41,930 bases of DNA from positions 1 to 41,930 of the forward strand of contig JAFZRP010000111.1 in the NCBI GenBank assembly GCA_017619795.1, in the 5' to 3' direction. A model generated the notes under the pieces. It made no database searches and had not been told where the DNA came from. It saw only the letters and a list, made by a program, of their open reading frames with translations. Shown here piece after piece: positions 23,499-31,220 of this stretch (position 1 is the stretch's first letter; each line of letters opens with the position of its first letter). The translations under genes were made by a program, and so were the position numbers. The DNA comes from Treponema sp. Its GTDB lineage: Bacteria > Spirochaetota > Spirochaetia > Treponematales > Treponemataceae.

Positions 23499-24599
23499 AT
23501 GAAATCATTTTTCTTTAACAAGAGTTTATTAAAAAAGTCCTTAAGTGTTTTTGTAATTATGTTAATGGCTGGCTTTGCTTTTGCACAGGGTAAAAAATCT
23601 GTGGACACAAAGGTTATTTCAATCGACAAGCACGGAAACTTGAATCTGGATATTACAAACTCAAAGTTTGCGGCTAAAGGTTTTGCTGCCAGCGATATGG
23701 TTACAGTAAAGGTTGGCAACTATAAATTTGATGCCCCTGTTGTACAGGATTATTCTGATGTAGAAAATGGAGAATTTCTTCTTAGAATTAACGGTGAAGA
23801 GGTTTCTCTCGCAATCAATATGGGAAATCTTGCCGGTGTATCTGGAGCAGAAATTGGTTCTTCTGTAAATATTACACTTAAAGATAAAAAAGGCTATCTT
23901 ATTACTTATCAGCTCAAACATCTTAAAAAGAGTGATGATAGAAACGATTACGCAAGTGATGAGGTTTTTGCTAATTTCCGTCAGATAAAGATGGGTAGCA
24001 TTGGAGCTGGAAAGCTTTACAGAAGCTGTACTCCTGTAGAAGATGGTAATGCACGTGCTCCTTATGCAGCAGCTCTTTTTGAAAAGAATAAGATTACTGC
24101 TGTAGTTAATCTTGCCGATTCAGAAACAAAATATCTTTCCTGGGAAGAAACAAATCCTTATTGTAGAGCTCTATATGATAATGATAAGATAATGTTCCTT
24201 AGCATGGGTGCATCTTATTCAACAGAAGAGTTCCCTGAAAAATTAAAGTATGCCCTTAAGTTTATTGCCGAAAATCCTGGTGAGACCTATTGTATTCACG
24301 CAAAGGATGGAAAAATCAGAACAGGTTATATTTGTGCAATAATTGAAGCGCTCTGTGGTGCTTCTATGGAAGAAATGCAGGCTGATTATATGATTACTTT
24401 TGAGAATTACTATAACCTCAAAAAGAATAAGCAGCAGTATGAAAATCTTGAAAAGACAATTCCTGATATGTTCAAGTATTTGAACGGAGGCAAGAATGTT
24501 AATGCAAAGAAGCTTCAGCCGACAATCAGAAAGTATCTGACTACAAAGGTTGGCCTTACTGACGCAGAGCTTGATCAGATTGTAAACAACCTTAAATAG
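23499..24599 (+). CDS. exported tyrosine-phosphatase-fold protein lacking the catalytic Cys
   Basis: A 366-residue protein with a signal peptide (cleavage near AFA|Q30). Residues ~30-150 form a beta-rich domain of unknown type. Residues ~160-300 resemble the PTP/phytase-like dual-specificity phosphatase fold: the start FRQIKMGSIGAGKLYRSC, then AVVNLADSE, then the P-loop region HAKDGKIRTG (267-276). In active members this loop reads HCxxGKxRTG. Here the nucleophile position is Ala268 (codon GCA at 24300-24302) while Gly271, Lys272, Arg274, Thr275 and Gly276 remain. A Cys lies three residues earlier but is out of register. The protein is therefore probably a phosphate-binding pseudophosphatase. 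It has its own promoter and GAGGAG ribosome-binding site. Confidence 0.82.
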   Translation: MKSFFFNKSLLKKSLSVFVIMLMAGFAFAQGKKSVDTKVISIDKHGNLNLDITNSKFAAKGFAASDMVTVKVGNYKFDAPVVQDYSDVENGEFLLRINGEEVSLAINMGNLAGVSGAEIGSSVNITLKDKKGYLITYQLKHLKKSDDRNDYASDEVFANFRQIKMGSIGAGKLYRSCTPVEDGNARAPYAAALFEKNKITAVVNLADSETKYLSWEETNPYCRALYDNDKIMFLSMGASYSTEEFPEKLKYALKFIAENPGETYCIHAKDGKIRTGYICAIIEALCGASMEEMQADYMITFENYYNLKKNKQQYENLEKTIPDMFKYLNGGKNVNAKKLQPTIRKYLTTKVGLTDAELDQIVNNLK

Positions 24600-24645
24600 T
24601 TTAAAAGTTTAATTTATTTATCAAAAGTACTCGGAGTCAGTTTAC

Positions 24646-24674
24646 ATCTATTTCGAATTTATTTCGAAATAGAT
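24646..24674. promoter_or_regulatory. perfect 12-bp inverted repeat upstream of the hydrogenase-chemoreceptor gene
   Basis: ATCTATTTCGAA (24646-24657) and TTCGAAATAGAT (24663-24674) are exact complements around TTTAT. Each arm holds the palindrome TTCGAA. It lies 36 bp before ATG 24710 and has no following U-tract, so an operator for a dimeric regulator fits better than a terminator, although it may also protect the preceding mRNA's 3' end. No confident -35/-10 pair was found in this 110-bp gap. Confidence 0.6.
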
Positions 24675-24709
24675 ATCGGTTTTAACTTTATTTTTTAACG
24701 GAGTATTTG

Positions 24710-26788
24710 ATGTCTTTTGAAATCAGGCAGGTTATTAATGTAGACAAGGATAAGTGTGTTAATTGTCATCTTTGTGTCTGGGTGTGTCCTGCAAAAATGT
24801 GTAATGATGGTTCGGGCGACCACGTAAATGTAAACTACAAGCTTTGTATTGGCTGCGGCCGCTGTCTGGATGCTTGTATTCACGGTGCAAGATACGGTAT
24901 AGATGATTTTGCAGCATTTTTAAATGATTTAAGAAACGGCACAAAAATGATTGCAATAGTTGCTCCTGCTGTTTCTGTTTCCTTTAGAGGACGAGATTTG
25001 GAGCTGAACGGCTGGCTTAAATCAATTGGAGTAGAAGCCTTCTTTGACGTAAGCTTTGGTGCCGAACTCACTACAAAAACTTATGTTGAGCACATTAAGA
25101 AAAATAATCCAAAACTTACTATTGCTCAGCCTTGTCCTGCACTTGTTACCTTCTGCGAAATATACAGACCAAATCTTTTAAAATATCTTGCTCCTGCAGA
25201 CAGTCCTATGGGACATACAATGAAGATGATCAGACGTTATTATCCGCAGTATAAGGATTACAAGATTGCGGTTATTTCTCCATGTTATGCAAAACGTCGT
25301 GAGTTTGATGAAACTGGTCTTGGCGATTATAACGTTACTATGAAGTCGCTTTCTGCATACTTCAAGGGACACGATATTCATCTTTCTAAATTCCCTAAGG
25401 TTGAATATACAAACCCTGCTGCAGAAAGAGGTGTTGGTTATTCTACACCTGGTGGACTTTTGCATACTGCCGAAAGATATGTTCCAGGTATTTCAGCTAT
25501 TACCAGAAAGATTGAAGGTCAGCCGGACATTATTGAATATTTTGTTCAGCTCAATAGTTCTCTGGAAAGGGGCAAACAGCCTGTCTTTAAGCTGATCGAC
25601 TGTCTTAGCTGTGGACGAGGCTGTAATTCAGGTCCGGGTACTGCTGTAGATAAGATGACTCTTGATGATATGGAAGGCTATATCGAAGAGCGAAAGGCAG
25701 AGCGCGAAAAGTACTGGAATACTTCTAATCGAAAAAAGAAGCTTGCCCTTAAAAAGCTTAACAAAACAATCGACAAGTACTGGGATAAAGATCTTTATGT
25801 ACGAAAGTATACAGATAACAGTGCTTACTTTAAGGCAACAATCAAAAATCCTTCAGATGAACAGATTGCAGAAATCCACTACAACATGGGTAAAAGAACA
25901 AAAGAAGATATCTTGAACTGTGGTGCGTGTGGTTACCGTTCCTGCGAGCAGATGGCTGTTGCAATCTATAATGGCTTGAACAAACCTGAAAACTGTCGTC
26001 ACTACAAGAATTATCAGCTGGAAGAAGCTACTGCAGCTCACCGTGTAGAGGTTCAGAATGCTATTGATCGCGTAAAGAGAACTTCTATTATTAAGCTTGG
26101 CGAAAGCGACCGCGATGTAAAGGCTATTGAAGCTGTATCCGGCAATATGTTCGAAAGCGTTAACAGTTCTGCTGCCGCTATTGAAGAAATGATTGCCAAT
26201 ATCAATTCAATTAACGCAATCCTTAAGAATAACGAAGGTGCAATGCATGCTCTTTCTGATGCAACAAAAACCGGTAAGACAAGTATTGAGGAAATCAGTG
26301 TTCTTGTTGGTGAAATTGAAAAGAGCTCTAATGGCTTGAGCGAAATGTCGAGCGTAATTCAGCAGATTGCTTCCCAGACAAACCTTCTTGCTATGAATGC
26401 CGCAATTGAGGCTGCACATGCCGGTGAATATGGAAAGGGCTTCTCTGTTGTTGCAGATGAAATTCGTAAGCTTGCCGAAAACTCTGGAAAAGAGGCACGT
26501 CAGATTTCTGATGTTCTTAAAAAGGTTAAGACTCTTATTGATTCAACATTCGGAAAGACAATTGATGTACAGCAGAATATAGATAACATTGTAGCACTTG
26601 CGGATAAGGTTTCTGATCAGGAAGTTGAAGTAAAGAATGCTGTTCAGGAGCAGAATGATGGTGGACAGCAGCTGCTTGAAACTCTCCAGGTTGTTAAAGC
26701 CAGTGCAGAAAGCGTTACAAAAGCAGTTGATAACCTGCGCAATTCTACCGTTGCTGTAAAGGATGCAATCAATACTATCACTTATTAG
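24710..26788 (+). CDS. [FeFe]-hydrogenase-like / methyl-accepting chemoreceptor fusion
   Basis: A 692-residue soluble fusion with no TM helix or signal peptide. Domains in order: two [4Fe-4S] ferredoxin motifs (Cys16/19/22/26 and Cys46/49/52/56); a hydrogenase large-subunit-like domain (~75-311); an FeS motif of the RnfB/pfam04060 kind (Cys404/407/412/429); and a chemoreceptor signalling domain (~440-692) with the canonical tip [19 protein letters not shown]. The H-cluster cysteines are recognisable: Cys142 (QPCPAL, for TSCCP), Cys192 (SPCYAK, for MPCxxK), and Cys301 and Cys305 (CGRGC). The proton-relay Cys before Cys142 is Pro141, so H2 turnover is doubtful and sensing likely. I infer a cytoplasmic redox or H2 receptor feeding CheA. 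ACGGAG precedes ATG 24710; the TTG at 24707 is less likely. No C-terminal CheR-binding pentapeptide is seen. Confidence 0.9.
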   Translation: MSFEIRQVINVDKDKCVNCHLCVWVCPAKMCNDGSGDHVNVNYKLCIGCGRCLDACIHGARYGIDDFAAFLNDLRNGTKMIAIVAPAVSVSFRGRDLELNGWLKSIGVEAFFDVSFGAELTTKTYVEHIKKNNPKLTIAQPCPALVTFCEIYRPNLLKYLAPADSPMGHTMKMIRRYYPQYKDYKIAVISPCYAKRREFDETGLGDYNVTMKSLSAYFKGHDIHLSKFPKVEYTNPAAERGVGYSTPGGLLHTAERYVPGISAITRKIEGQPDIIEYFVQLNSSLERGKQPVFKLIDCLSCGRGCNSGPGTAVDKMTLDDMEGYIEERKAEREKYWNTSNRKKKLALKKLNKTIDKYWDKDLYVRKYTDNSAYFKATIKNPSDEQIAEIHYNMGKRTKEDILNCGACGYRSCEQMAVAIYNGLNKPENCRHYKNYQLEEATAAHRVEVQNAIDRVKRTSIIKLGESDRDVKAIEAVSGNMFESVNSSAAAIEEMIANINSINAILKNNEGAMHALSDATKTGKTSIEEISVLVGEIEKSSNGLSEMSSVIQQIASQTNLLAMNAAIEAAHAGEYGKGFSVVADEIRKLAENSGKEARQISDVLKKVKTLIDSTFGKTIDVQQNIDNIVALADKVSDQEVEVKNAVQEQNDGGQQLLETLQVVKASAESVTKAVDNLRNSTVAVKDAINTITY

Positions 26789-26821
26789 CACATAAAAAAT
26801 GCTGGAAGTCACGCTGGAATT

Positions 26822-26861
26822 GTGTTAATATTCTTTGTATGGCTACAAAGAATATTAACAC
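26822..26861. promoter_or_regulatory. perfect 18-bp inverted repeat spanning the nuclease start codon
   Basis: GTGTTAATATTCTTTGTA (26822-26839) and TACAAAGAATATTAACAC (26844-26861) are exact complements around the loop TGGC. The ATG (26839-26841) straddles the left arm and loop; codons 2-8 form the right arm. In RNA read from upstream this would be a very stable hairpin hiding the start codon. Confidence 0.9.
26823..26831 (+). promoter_or_regulatory. possible extended -10 of the nuclease gene inside the inverted repeat
   Basis: TGTTAATAT (26823-26831) fits TGn plus a 4/6 match to TATAAT and ends 7 nt before ATG 26839. Initiation here would give a leader of about 1 nt and an mRNA without the left arm of the inverted repeat. 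The -35 match upstream is poor. Confidence 0.35.
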
Positions 26862-28776
26862 TGCCGGTGATTCCGGTACCGTCAAAAAGAGTTCTAATAC
26901 GGCTGAAAAAGCAAAGTCCGAAACAAAATCAGAAACAAAAAAAACTTCAACTACAAAAACTGTAGCTAAAACCGAAACAAAATCAAAGTCAGAAACTAAA
27001 TCTGTAGCGGCAACAAAAACTGCAACCAAAGCAGAAACTGCATCAAAAGCAAAAACTGAGCCAGCGGGAAAAGCAAAAGCAGAGTCATCATCAAAGTCAG
27101 AAACAAAATCTGAAGCTGCGTCAAAAACTGAAGTGAAATCAAAATCTACAACAAAAGCAGAACCAGCTGCAAAAGCGAAAACAGAAGCTGCGCCAAAATC
27201 CGAAGCCAAAACAAAATCATCATCAAAACCCGAACAGAAAAAGCCAGCCGCAGAAAAAAAAGAAGCAAAGCCGGAGCAAAAAAAGTCAGTAGTAAAAACT
27301 GAAGTGAAAGCCAAATCTACGACAAAAACAGAACCAGCTGCAAAAATAAAAACTGAGTCTACATCAAAATCAGACGCAAAGAAAACTTCAGTAGAAAAGA
27401 AAACTCCTGCGCAAACAGAGTCTCAGCACAAAAAGGTTGATGAAAATGTTAAAGAACAAGTTGACGAAGTTGAAAAAGAAGCTGAGGAAGAAAATCAGAA
27501 GGAAATAAAAATCAATTTTACTGCAGCAGAAGCCGTTGAAAAAGCAGAAAAAGCAATGTCTGCAATAGAAGAATATGTTCCGGAATCTGCAAAGCCTAAG
27601 TTTTCAAAGGTAAAGAAAATTGTTATTGCCGCAGTTTCTGGATTTGTTGTTTTGTTATCGGCAGCGTGGTTTTTCTGCGGGAAACCGATTGTAGAAATTG
27701 GAGCAGAAGGCTTTACTGTCTATCCAACAGAAGACCCAATTCTTTACCATATACCCGAATACCTTTCAGGAGAATATCCGCCGGAAACAAATTATGGTGA
27801 AATAAACGGAACTGGCGGGGTTTTCAATACCTCTATCGTTTTAAGCCAGGGGAAAATAACACTTTCGGGTGACATAATACGAGACAAGTCTACACAACCG
27901 GCAAGCGACGGTGCATATAGCGAAAAGCCTTCTTCAAAGTCTGGCAGCGGAATAAAAGGCTCAAATCCAAAGGCAGATTCGGGGCATGCAGAAAACAGTC
28001 CGCTTTATTTTGGTAACCCAACAGACTCAATGTCCGATTCCGAAATGTATGCGAATTATCTTATGGTAAAAGACCAGTATACGGTGTCTTATAATACAAG
28101 AACCTTGTGCCCAAACTGGGTAGCCTGGCATTTGGATAAATCAAATATGGGTCCTGCCGACCGCTGTGATGATTTCCGCCCTGATGAAGATTTGCCGGAA
28201 GCCTGGTACGGTGTAAAAAAAGCTGACTATCAGTACAACAAATACGGTTTTGACCGCGGCCACGTTTGTCCTTCAGCAGACCGCACTGCAACAAAGCTGG
28301 ACAATTCAATGACCTTTCTTATGACAAACATGGTTCCTCAATCACCGGACAACAACCGTGTTATATGGATGCACTTTGAAAACTATGAACGCGAGCTTGT
28401 TAATAAAGGAAACGAAGTTTACATAATTGCCGGTCCTTACGGAACTGGTGGCACAAGCCAGAAGGGCACGTTTGACGAAATCCCAATCACACTGAAAAGT
28501 AAGGAAGTTCTTCATATGAATGTTCCTGCCTACACCTGGAAGGTTTTAATTGCACTTCCCGATGGCGAGGATGATGTTTCGCGAATTGGTGAAGAGGCAA
28601 TTGTAATTGCAATAAATGTGCCAAACCGTATGGGAATGGGTAAAACCGGCGACTGGGAGCAGTATATCTGCTCAGTTGATGAAATTGAAGATTTGACAGG
28701 TTACGACTTTTTTGAGCTTTTGCCAGATGATATTGAAGATGTACTCGAAAGTCGTGAATATGTTTATACTAAATAG
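26839..28776 (+). CDS. membrane-anchored DNA/RNA non-specific nuclease with a Lys-rich cytoplasmic tail
   Basis: A 645-residue type II membrane protein. Residues 1 to ~210 are almost only Lys, Ala, Thr, Ser and Glu, recalling histone-H1-like tails, and include a 57-residue-period repeat. An acidic segment (~210-240) precedes one TM helix (~259-281) with basic residues on its N-terminal side, so the tail is predicted cytoplasmic and the rest periplasmic. The C-terminal ~260 residues are an Endonuclease_NS (NUC1/Serratia-type) domain: catalytic DRGH at 472-475 and the metal-binding Asn near 506 (NMVPQSPDNN…W). The nuclease probably degrades nucleic acid outside the inner membrane for scavenging or uptake; the role of the tail is unknown. 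No Shine-Dalgarno. The start codon lies in a perfect 18-bp inverted repeat 50 nt after the chemoreceptor stop. Confidence 0.87.
   Translation: MATKNINTAGDSGTVKKSSNTAEKAKSETKSETKKTSTTKTVAKTETKSKSETKSVAATKTATKAETASKAKTEPAGKAKAESSSKSETKSEAASKTEVKSKSTTKAEPAAKAKTEAAPKSEAKTKSSSKPEQKKPAAEKKEAKPEQKKSVVKTEVKAKSTTKTEPAAKIKTESTSKSDAKKTSVEKKTPAQTESQHKKVDENVKEQVDEVEKEAEEENQKEIKINFTAAEAVEKAEKAMSAIEEYVPESAKPKFSKVKKIVIAAVSGFVVLLSAAWFFCGKPIVEIGAEGFTVYPTEDPILYHIPEYLSGEYPPETNYGEINGTGGVFNTSIVLSQGKITLSGDIIRDKSTQPASDGAYSEKPSSKSGSGIKGSNPKADSGHAENSPLYFGNPTDSMSDSEMYANYLMVKDQYTVSYNTRTLCPNWVAWHLDKSNMGPADRCDDFRPDEDLPEAWYGVKKADYQYNKYGFDRGHVCPSADRTATKLDNSMTFLMTNMVPQSPDNNRVIWMHFENYERELVNKGNEVYIIAGPYGTGGTSQKGTFDEIPITLKSKEVLHMNVPAYTWKVLIALPDGEDDVSRIGEEAIVIAINVPNRMGMGKTGDWEQYICSVDEIEDLTGYDFFELLPDDIEDVLESREYVYTK
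27130..27378 (+). repeat. internal 171-bp-period repeat in the Lys-rich tail
   Basis: The stretches 27130-27207 and 27301-27378 encode near-identical 26-residue segments (EVKSKSTTKAEPAAKAKTE… and EVKAKSTTKTEPAAKIKTE…). The offset is 171 bp, i.e. 57 codons. Such repeats are prone to length change by slippage or recombination. Confidence 0.75.
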
Positions 28777-28840
28777 AAATACTTTTATTCAAAGAACAAT
28801 TGAAAAAATACGGTAACGTAAGATTTATTATAGAACACGG

Positions 28841-28863
28841 ATTGTCGGATCAAGTCCGACAAT
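28841..28863. repeat. 9-bp stem palindrome before the GH3 gene, possible dispersed repeat
   Basis: ATTGTCGGA (28841-28849), loop TCAAG, TCCGACAAT (28855-28863). It is followed by GACA and ends 9 bp before the ribosome-binding site. The form (GTCGGAtcaagTCCGAC then AATGACA) resembles short palindromic elements scattered between genes in several bacterial groups; only one copy is in this window. It could be a 5' hairpin of the GH3 mRNA. Confidence 0.6.
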
Positions 28864-28885
28864 GACATTTAATAGGAGAAACAAT

Positions 28886-31159
28886 ATGAATAAGAAAATA
28901 GAAAAGCTTTTGAAAGAGCTTACCTTGGAAGAAAAAGCAGGACTTTGTTCTGGAAAAGATTTCTGGCGCTCAAAGCCTGTAGAACGACTCGGAATCCCAT
29001 CTATTATGGTTAGCGATGGTCCGAGCGGACTTAGAACTCAGTGCGAAAATGGAGCAGACGAAAACGACTCGCGAGTTGCAGTAAGCTTCCCTTCTGGTTG
29101 TGCAACTGCTTCTTCCTTTGACAGGGATTTGCTTTACCGCGAAGGCGAGATTCTTGGTGATGAAGCTAACAGCTTTGGTATTTCAACACTGCTTGGTCCT
29201 GCAATAAACATCAAGCGTTCTCCTTTGTGTGGCCGTAACTTTGAATATCTTTCTGAGGATCCTTATATTTCTGGTGAGCTTGGAGCTGCTTATATAAACG
29301 GTGTTCAGTCAAAAAAGATGGGAACTTCGCTTAAGCATTATGCCGCAAACAATCAGGAAACAAACAGGTTTTCTGAGTCTGGTGTGATTGATGAAAGAAC
29401 TCTGCGCGAGATTTATCTTGCAGGCTTTGAAACTTGTGTAAAGAAAGCGAGCCCGACTACAGTTATGTGCTCGTACAATGCGGTAAACGGCGAGCTTTCT
29501 TCGGAAAACAAGCTTCTTTTGAATGACATTCTTCGCGACGAGTGGGGCTTCAAGGGTATGGTTGTTTCCGACTGGGGCGCAGTTTATAACCGTGTAAAGG
29601 GAATTAAAGCTGGTTTAAACCTTGAAATGCCTTACAGCGGCGGTCTTACAGATAATGATATTGTTGAAGCTGTAAAAAACGGTACTCTCTCAATGGAAGA
29701 GCTTGATAAATCTGTTGGACACGTGCTTGAATGGGTTTTCAACTTTGTTGATAATAAACAGCCAGGTGTATTTGATATGGATAAAGACCATATTGAATCT
29801 GGAAAAATTGCAGAAGAGTCGTGTGTTCTTCTTAAAAATGAAAACTCTGTGCTTCCGCTTTCTGAAAAAGAGAAGGTTCTTTTTGTCGGAACATTTGCAA
29901 AGGAACCAAGATACGGTGGCGGTGGAAGCTCAAAAATCAGATGTTATAAGCTTACAGATGCTGTTACAGCGGCAAAGGCTGCAGGCATTGCTGTAGAGTA
30001 TGAGCAGGGCTATGGTAAGGATTTTGTTACTGCGGACGAAAAGCTTGTAAAGGCAGCAGTGACGGCGGCTAAAAAAGCTGATAAGGTTGTAGTTTTTGCT
30101 GGACTTCCAGACAGCTTTGAATCGGAAGGAGCTGACAGAACAAGCCTTGATATGCCGGCGGCACAGAACGAGCTTATTGAAAGGCTTGCGGCTGTTAATA
30201 AAAATGTAATTGTAGTGCTTCACAACGGTGCTCCTGTTGCAATGCCTTGGGTAGATAAGGTAAGCGGTATTCTTGAGTGCTATCTTGGCGGTGAAAATAT
30301 TGGTACTGCACAAATCAATCTGTTGTACGGAAAAGCAAATCCTTGTGGAAAGCTTGCAGAAACCTTCCCGTTAAGACTTGAAGATACTCCATGCTTTATG
30401 AACTTCCCTGGAAACGGGCGCGAAACAATTTATGCAGAAGGTATATTTGTTGGCTACCGCTGGTACGACTGCCGCAAGATGCCGGTTCTGTTTCCGTTTG
30501 GTCATGGATTGAGCTACACCAAGTTTGAGTATAAGGACATTAAGCTTAGTTCAAGTTCCATAAAGGATACAGATGGCGTAGACGTTTTTGTTACTGTAAA
30601 AAATACAGGAGCCTGTGCCGGTAAGGAAATCGTACAGGTTTATGTTTCAGATAAAACTGGTGTAGAAATAAGACCTGTAAAGGAACTTAAGGGCTTTGAA
30701 AAAGTATTCCTTAAACCGGGCGAAGAAAAGACTGTAAAAATCACCCTTGATAAGAGAGCCTTTGCTTACTGGAATACAGACACAAAAGAATGGTATGCAC
30801 CTAGCGGCGAGTACGAAATCCTTGCAGCTGCTTCTTCTGCAGATATAAGGCTTTCTGCTAAGCTCAACGTTACTTCATCTTCAAAAAAGGCCTTCAACAT
30901 CACTCCGCAGACAACTATGGGCGATATGCTCAAAAATAAGGAAATGGCTGCACTCATTGAACCTGATTTTAAGAAGTCCTGCGAGTTTATGGATAAAATG
31001 ACTGATGAAGAGTTTGAGAGAAAGTTCCCATTCCCTAAGGTTGCTATGATTGGTATGATTTTGAGTTATCCATTCCGTTCAAAACGTGGTCGTGACGGCT
31101 TTAATACCTTTGAGGATATTCAGAAATACGTTGATAAATTGAATGGAAAACTGAAATAG
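28886..31159 (+). CDS. beta-glucosidase, glycoside hydrolase family 3
   Basis: Predicted to remove glucose from beta-glucosides or cello-oligosaccharides. The 757-residue protein has the GH3 TIM-barrel domain with substrate-binding motifs SDGPSG, GPAINIKRSPLCGRNFEYLSEDP-type loop and KHYAANNQETNR (150-161), and the nucleophile Asp229 in VVSDWG. The alpha/beta sandwich domain follows (RYGGGGSSKI, GLPDSFESEGADR), then a fibronectin-III-like domain (~565-645). A further ~100-residue helical C-terminus (ITPQTTMGDMLKNKEM…) is not part of the minimal family. No signal peptide is present, so it is cytoplasmic. I chose ATG 28886 because AGGAG lies just upstream; an ATG at 28862 overlaps the palindrome and lacks one. 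Likely partner of the GH94 enzyme in beta-glucan use. Confidence 0.92.
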   Translation: MNKKIEKLLKELTLEEKAGLCSGKDFWRSKPVERLGIPSIMVSDGPSGLRTQCENGADENDSRVAVSFPSGCATASSFDRDLLYREGEILGDEANSFGISTLLGPAINIKRSPLCGRNFEYLSEDPYISGELGAAYINGVQSKKMGTSLKHYAANNQETNRFSESGVIDERTLREIYLAGFETCVKKASPTTVMCSYNAVNGELSSENKLLLNDILRDEWGFKGMVVSDWGAVYNRVKGIKAGLNLEMPYSGGLTDNDIVEAVKNGTLSMEELDKSVGHVLEWVFNFVDNKQPGVFDMDKDHIESGKIAEESCVLLKNENSVLPLSEKEKVLFVGTFAKEPRYGGGGSSKIRCYKLTDAVTAAKAAGIAVEYEQGYGKDFVTADEKLVKAAVTAAKKADKVVVFAGLPDSFESEGADRTSLDMPAAQNELIERLAAVNKNVIVVLHNGAPVAMPWVDKVSGILECYLGGENIGTAQINLLYGKANPCGKLAETFPLRLEDTPCFMNFPGNGRETIYAEGIFVGYRWYDCRKMPVLFPFGHGLSYTKFEYKDIKLSSSSIKDTDGVDVFVTVKNTGACAGKEIVQVYVSDKTGVEIRPVKELKGFEKVFLKPGEEKTVKITLDKRAFAYWNTDTKEWYAPSGEYEILAAASSADIRLSAKLNVTSSSKKAFNITPQTTMGDMLKNKEMAALIEPDFKKSCEFMDKMTDEEFERKFPFPKVAMIGMILSYPFRSKRGRDGFNTFEDIQKYVDKLNGKLK

Positions 31160-31220
31160 TGCGCAGAGTACACTAAAACGTACTGGATTGCACTAAATCG
31201 CATGAAGGAAGTAATCAAAA

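Noticed and set aside
24285..24330. Active tyrosine phosphatase using the Cys three residues before Ala268
   Set aside because: That Cys is eight residues from the Arg, not five, and His267 aligns the loop so that Ala268 occupies the nucleophile position.
24646..24674. Intrinsic terminator of the phosphatase-like gene
   Set aside because: The stem is AT-rich and not followed by a U-tract; kept as an inverted repeat of uncertain role.
26778..27314. 178-codon open frame opposite the Lys-rich tail
   Set aside because: Its Phe/Asp/Ser/Val repeats are simply the complement of the Lys/Glu/Thr codons of the real gene.
28800..28831. Sigma-70 promoter for the GH3 gene (TTGAAA and TATTAT)
   Set aside because: The spacer is 20 bp, too long to call with confidence.
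31160..31220. Repeat array or CRISPR-like units (CACTAAA copies)
   Set aside because: Only two short imperfect copies and no regular spacers.
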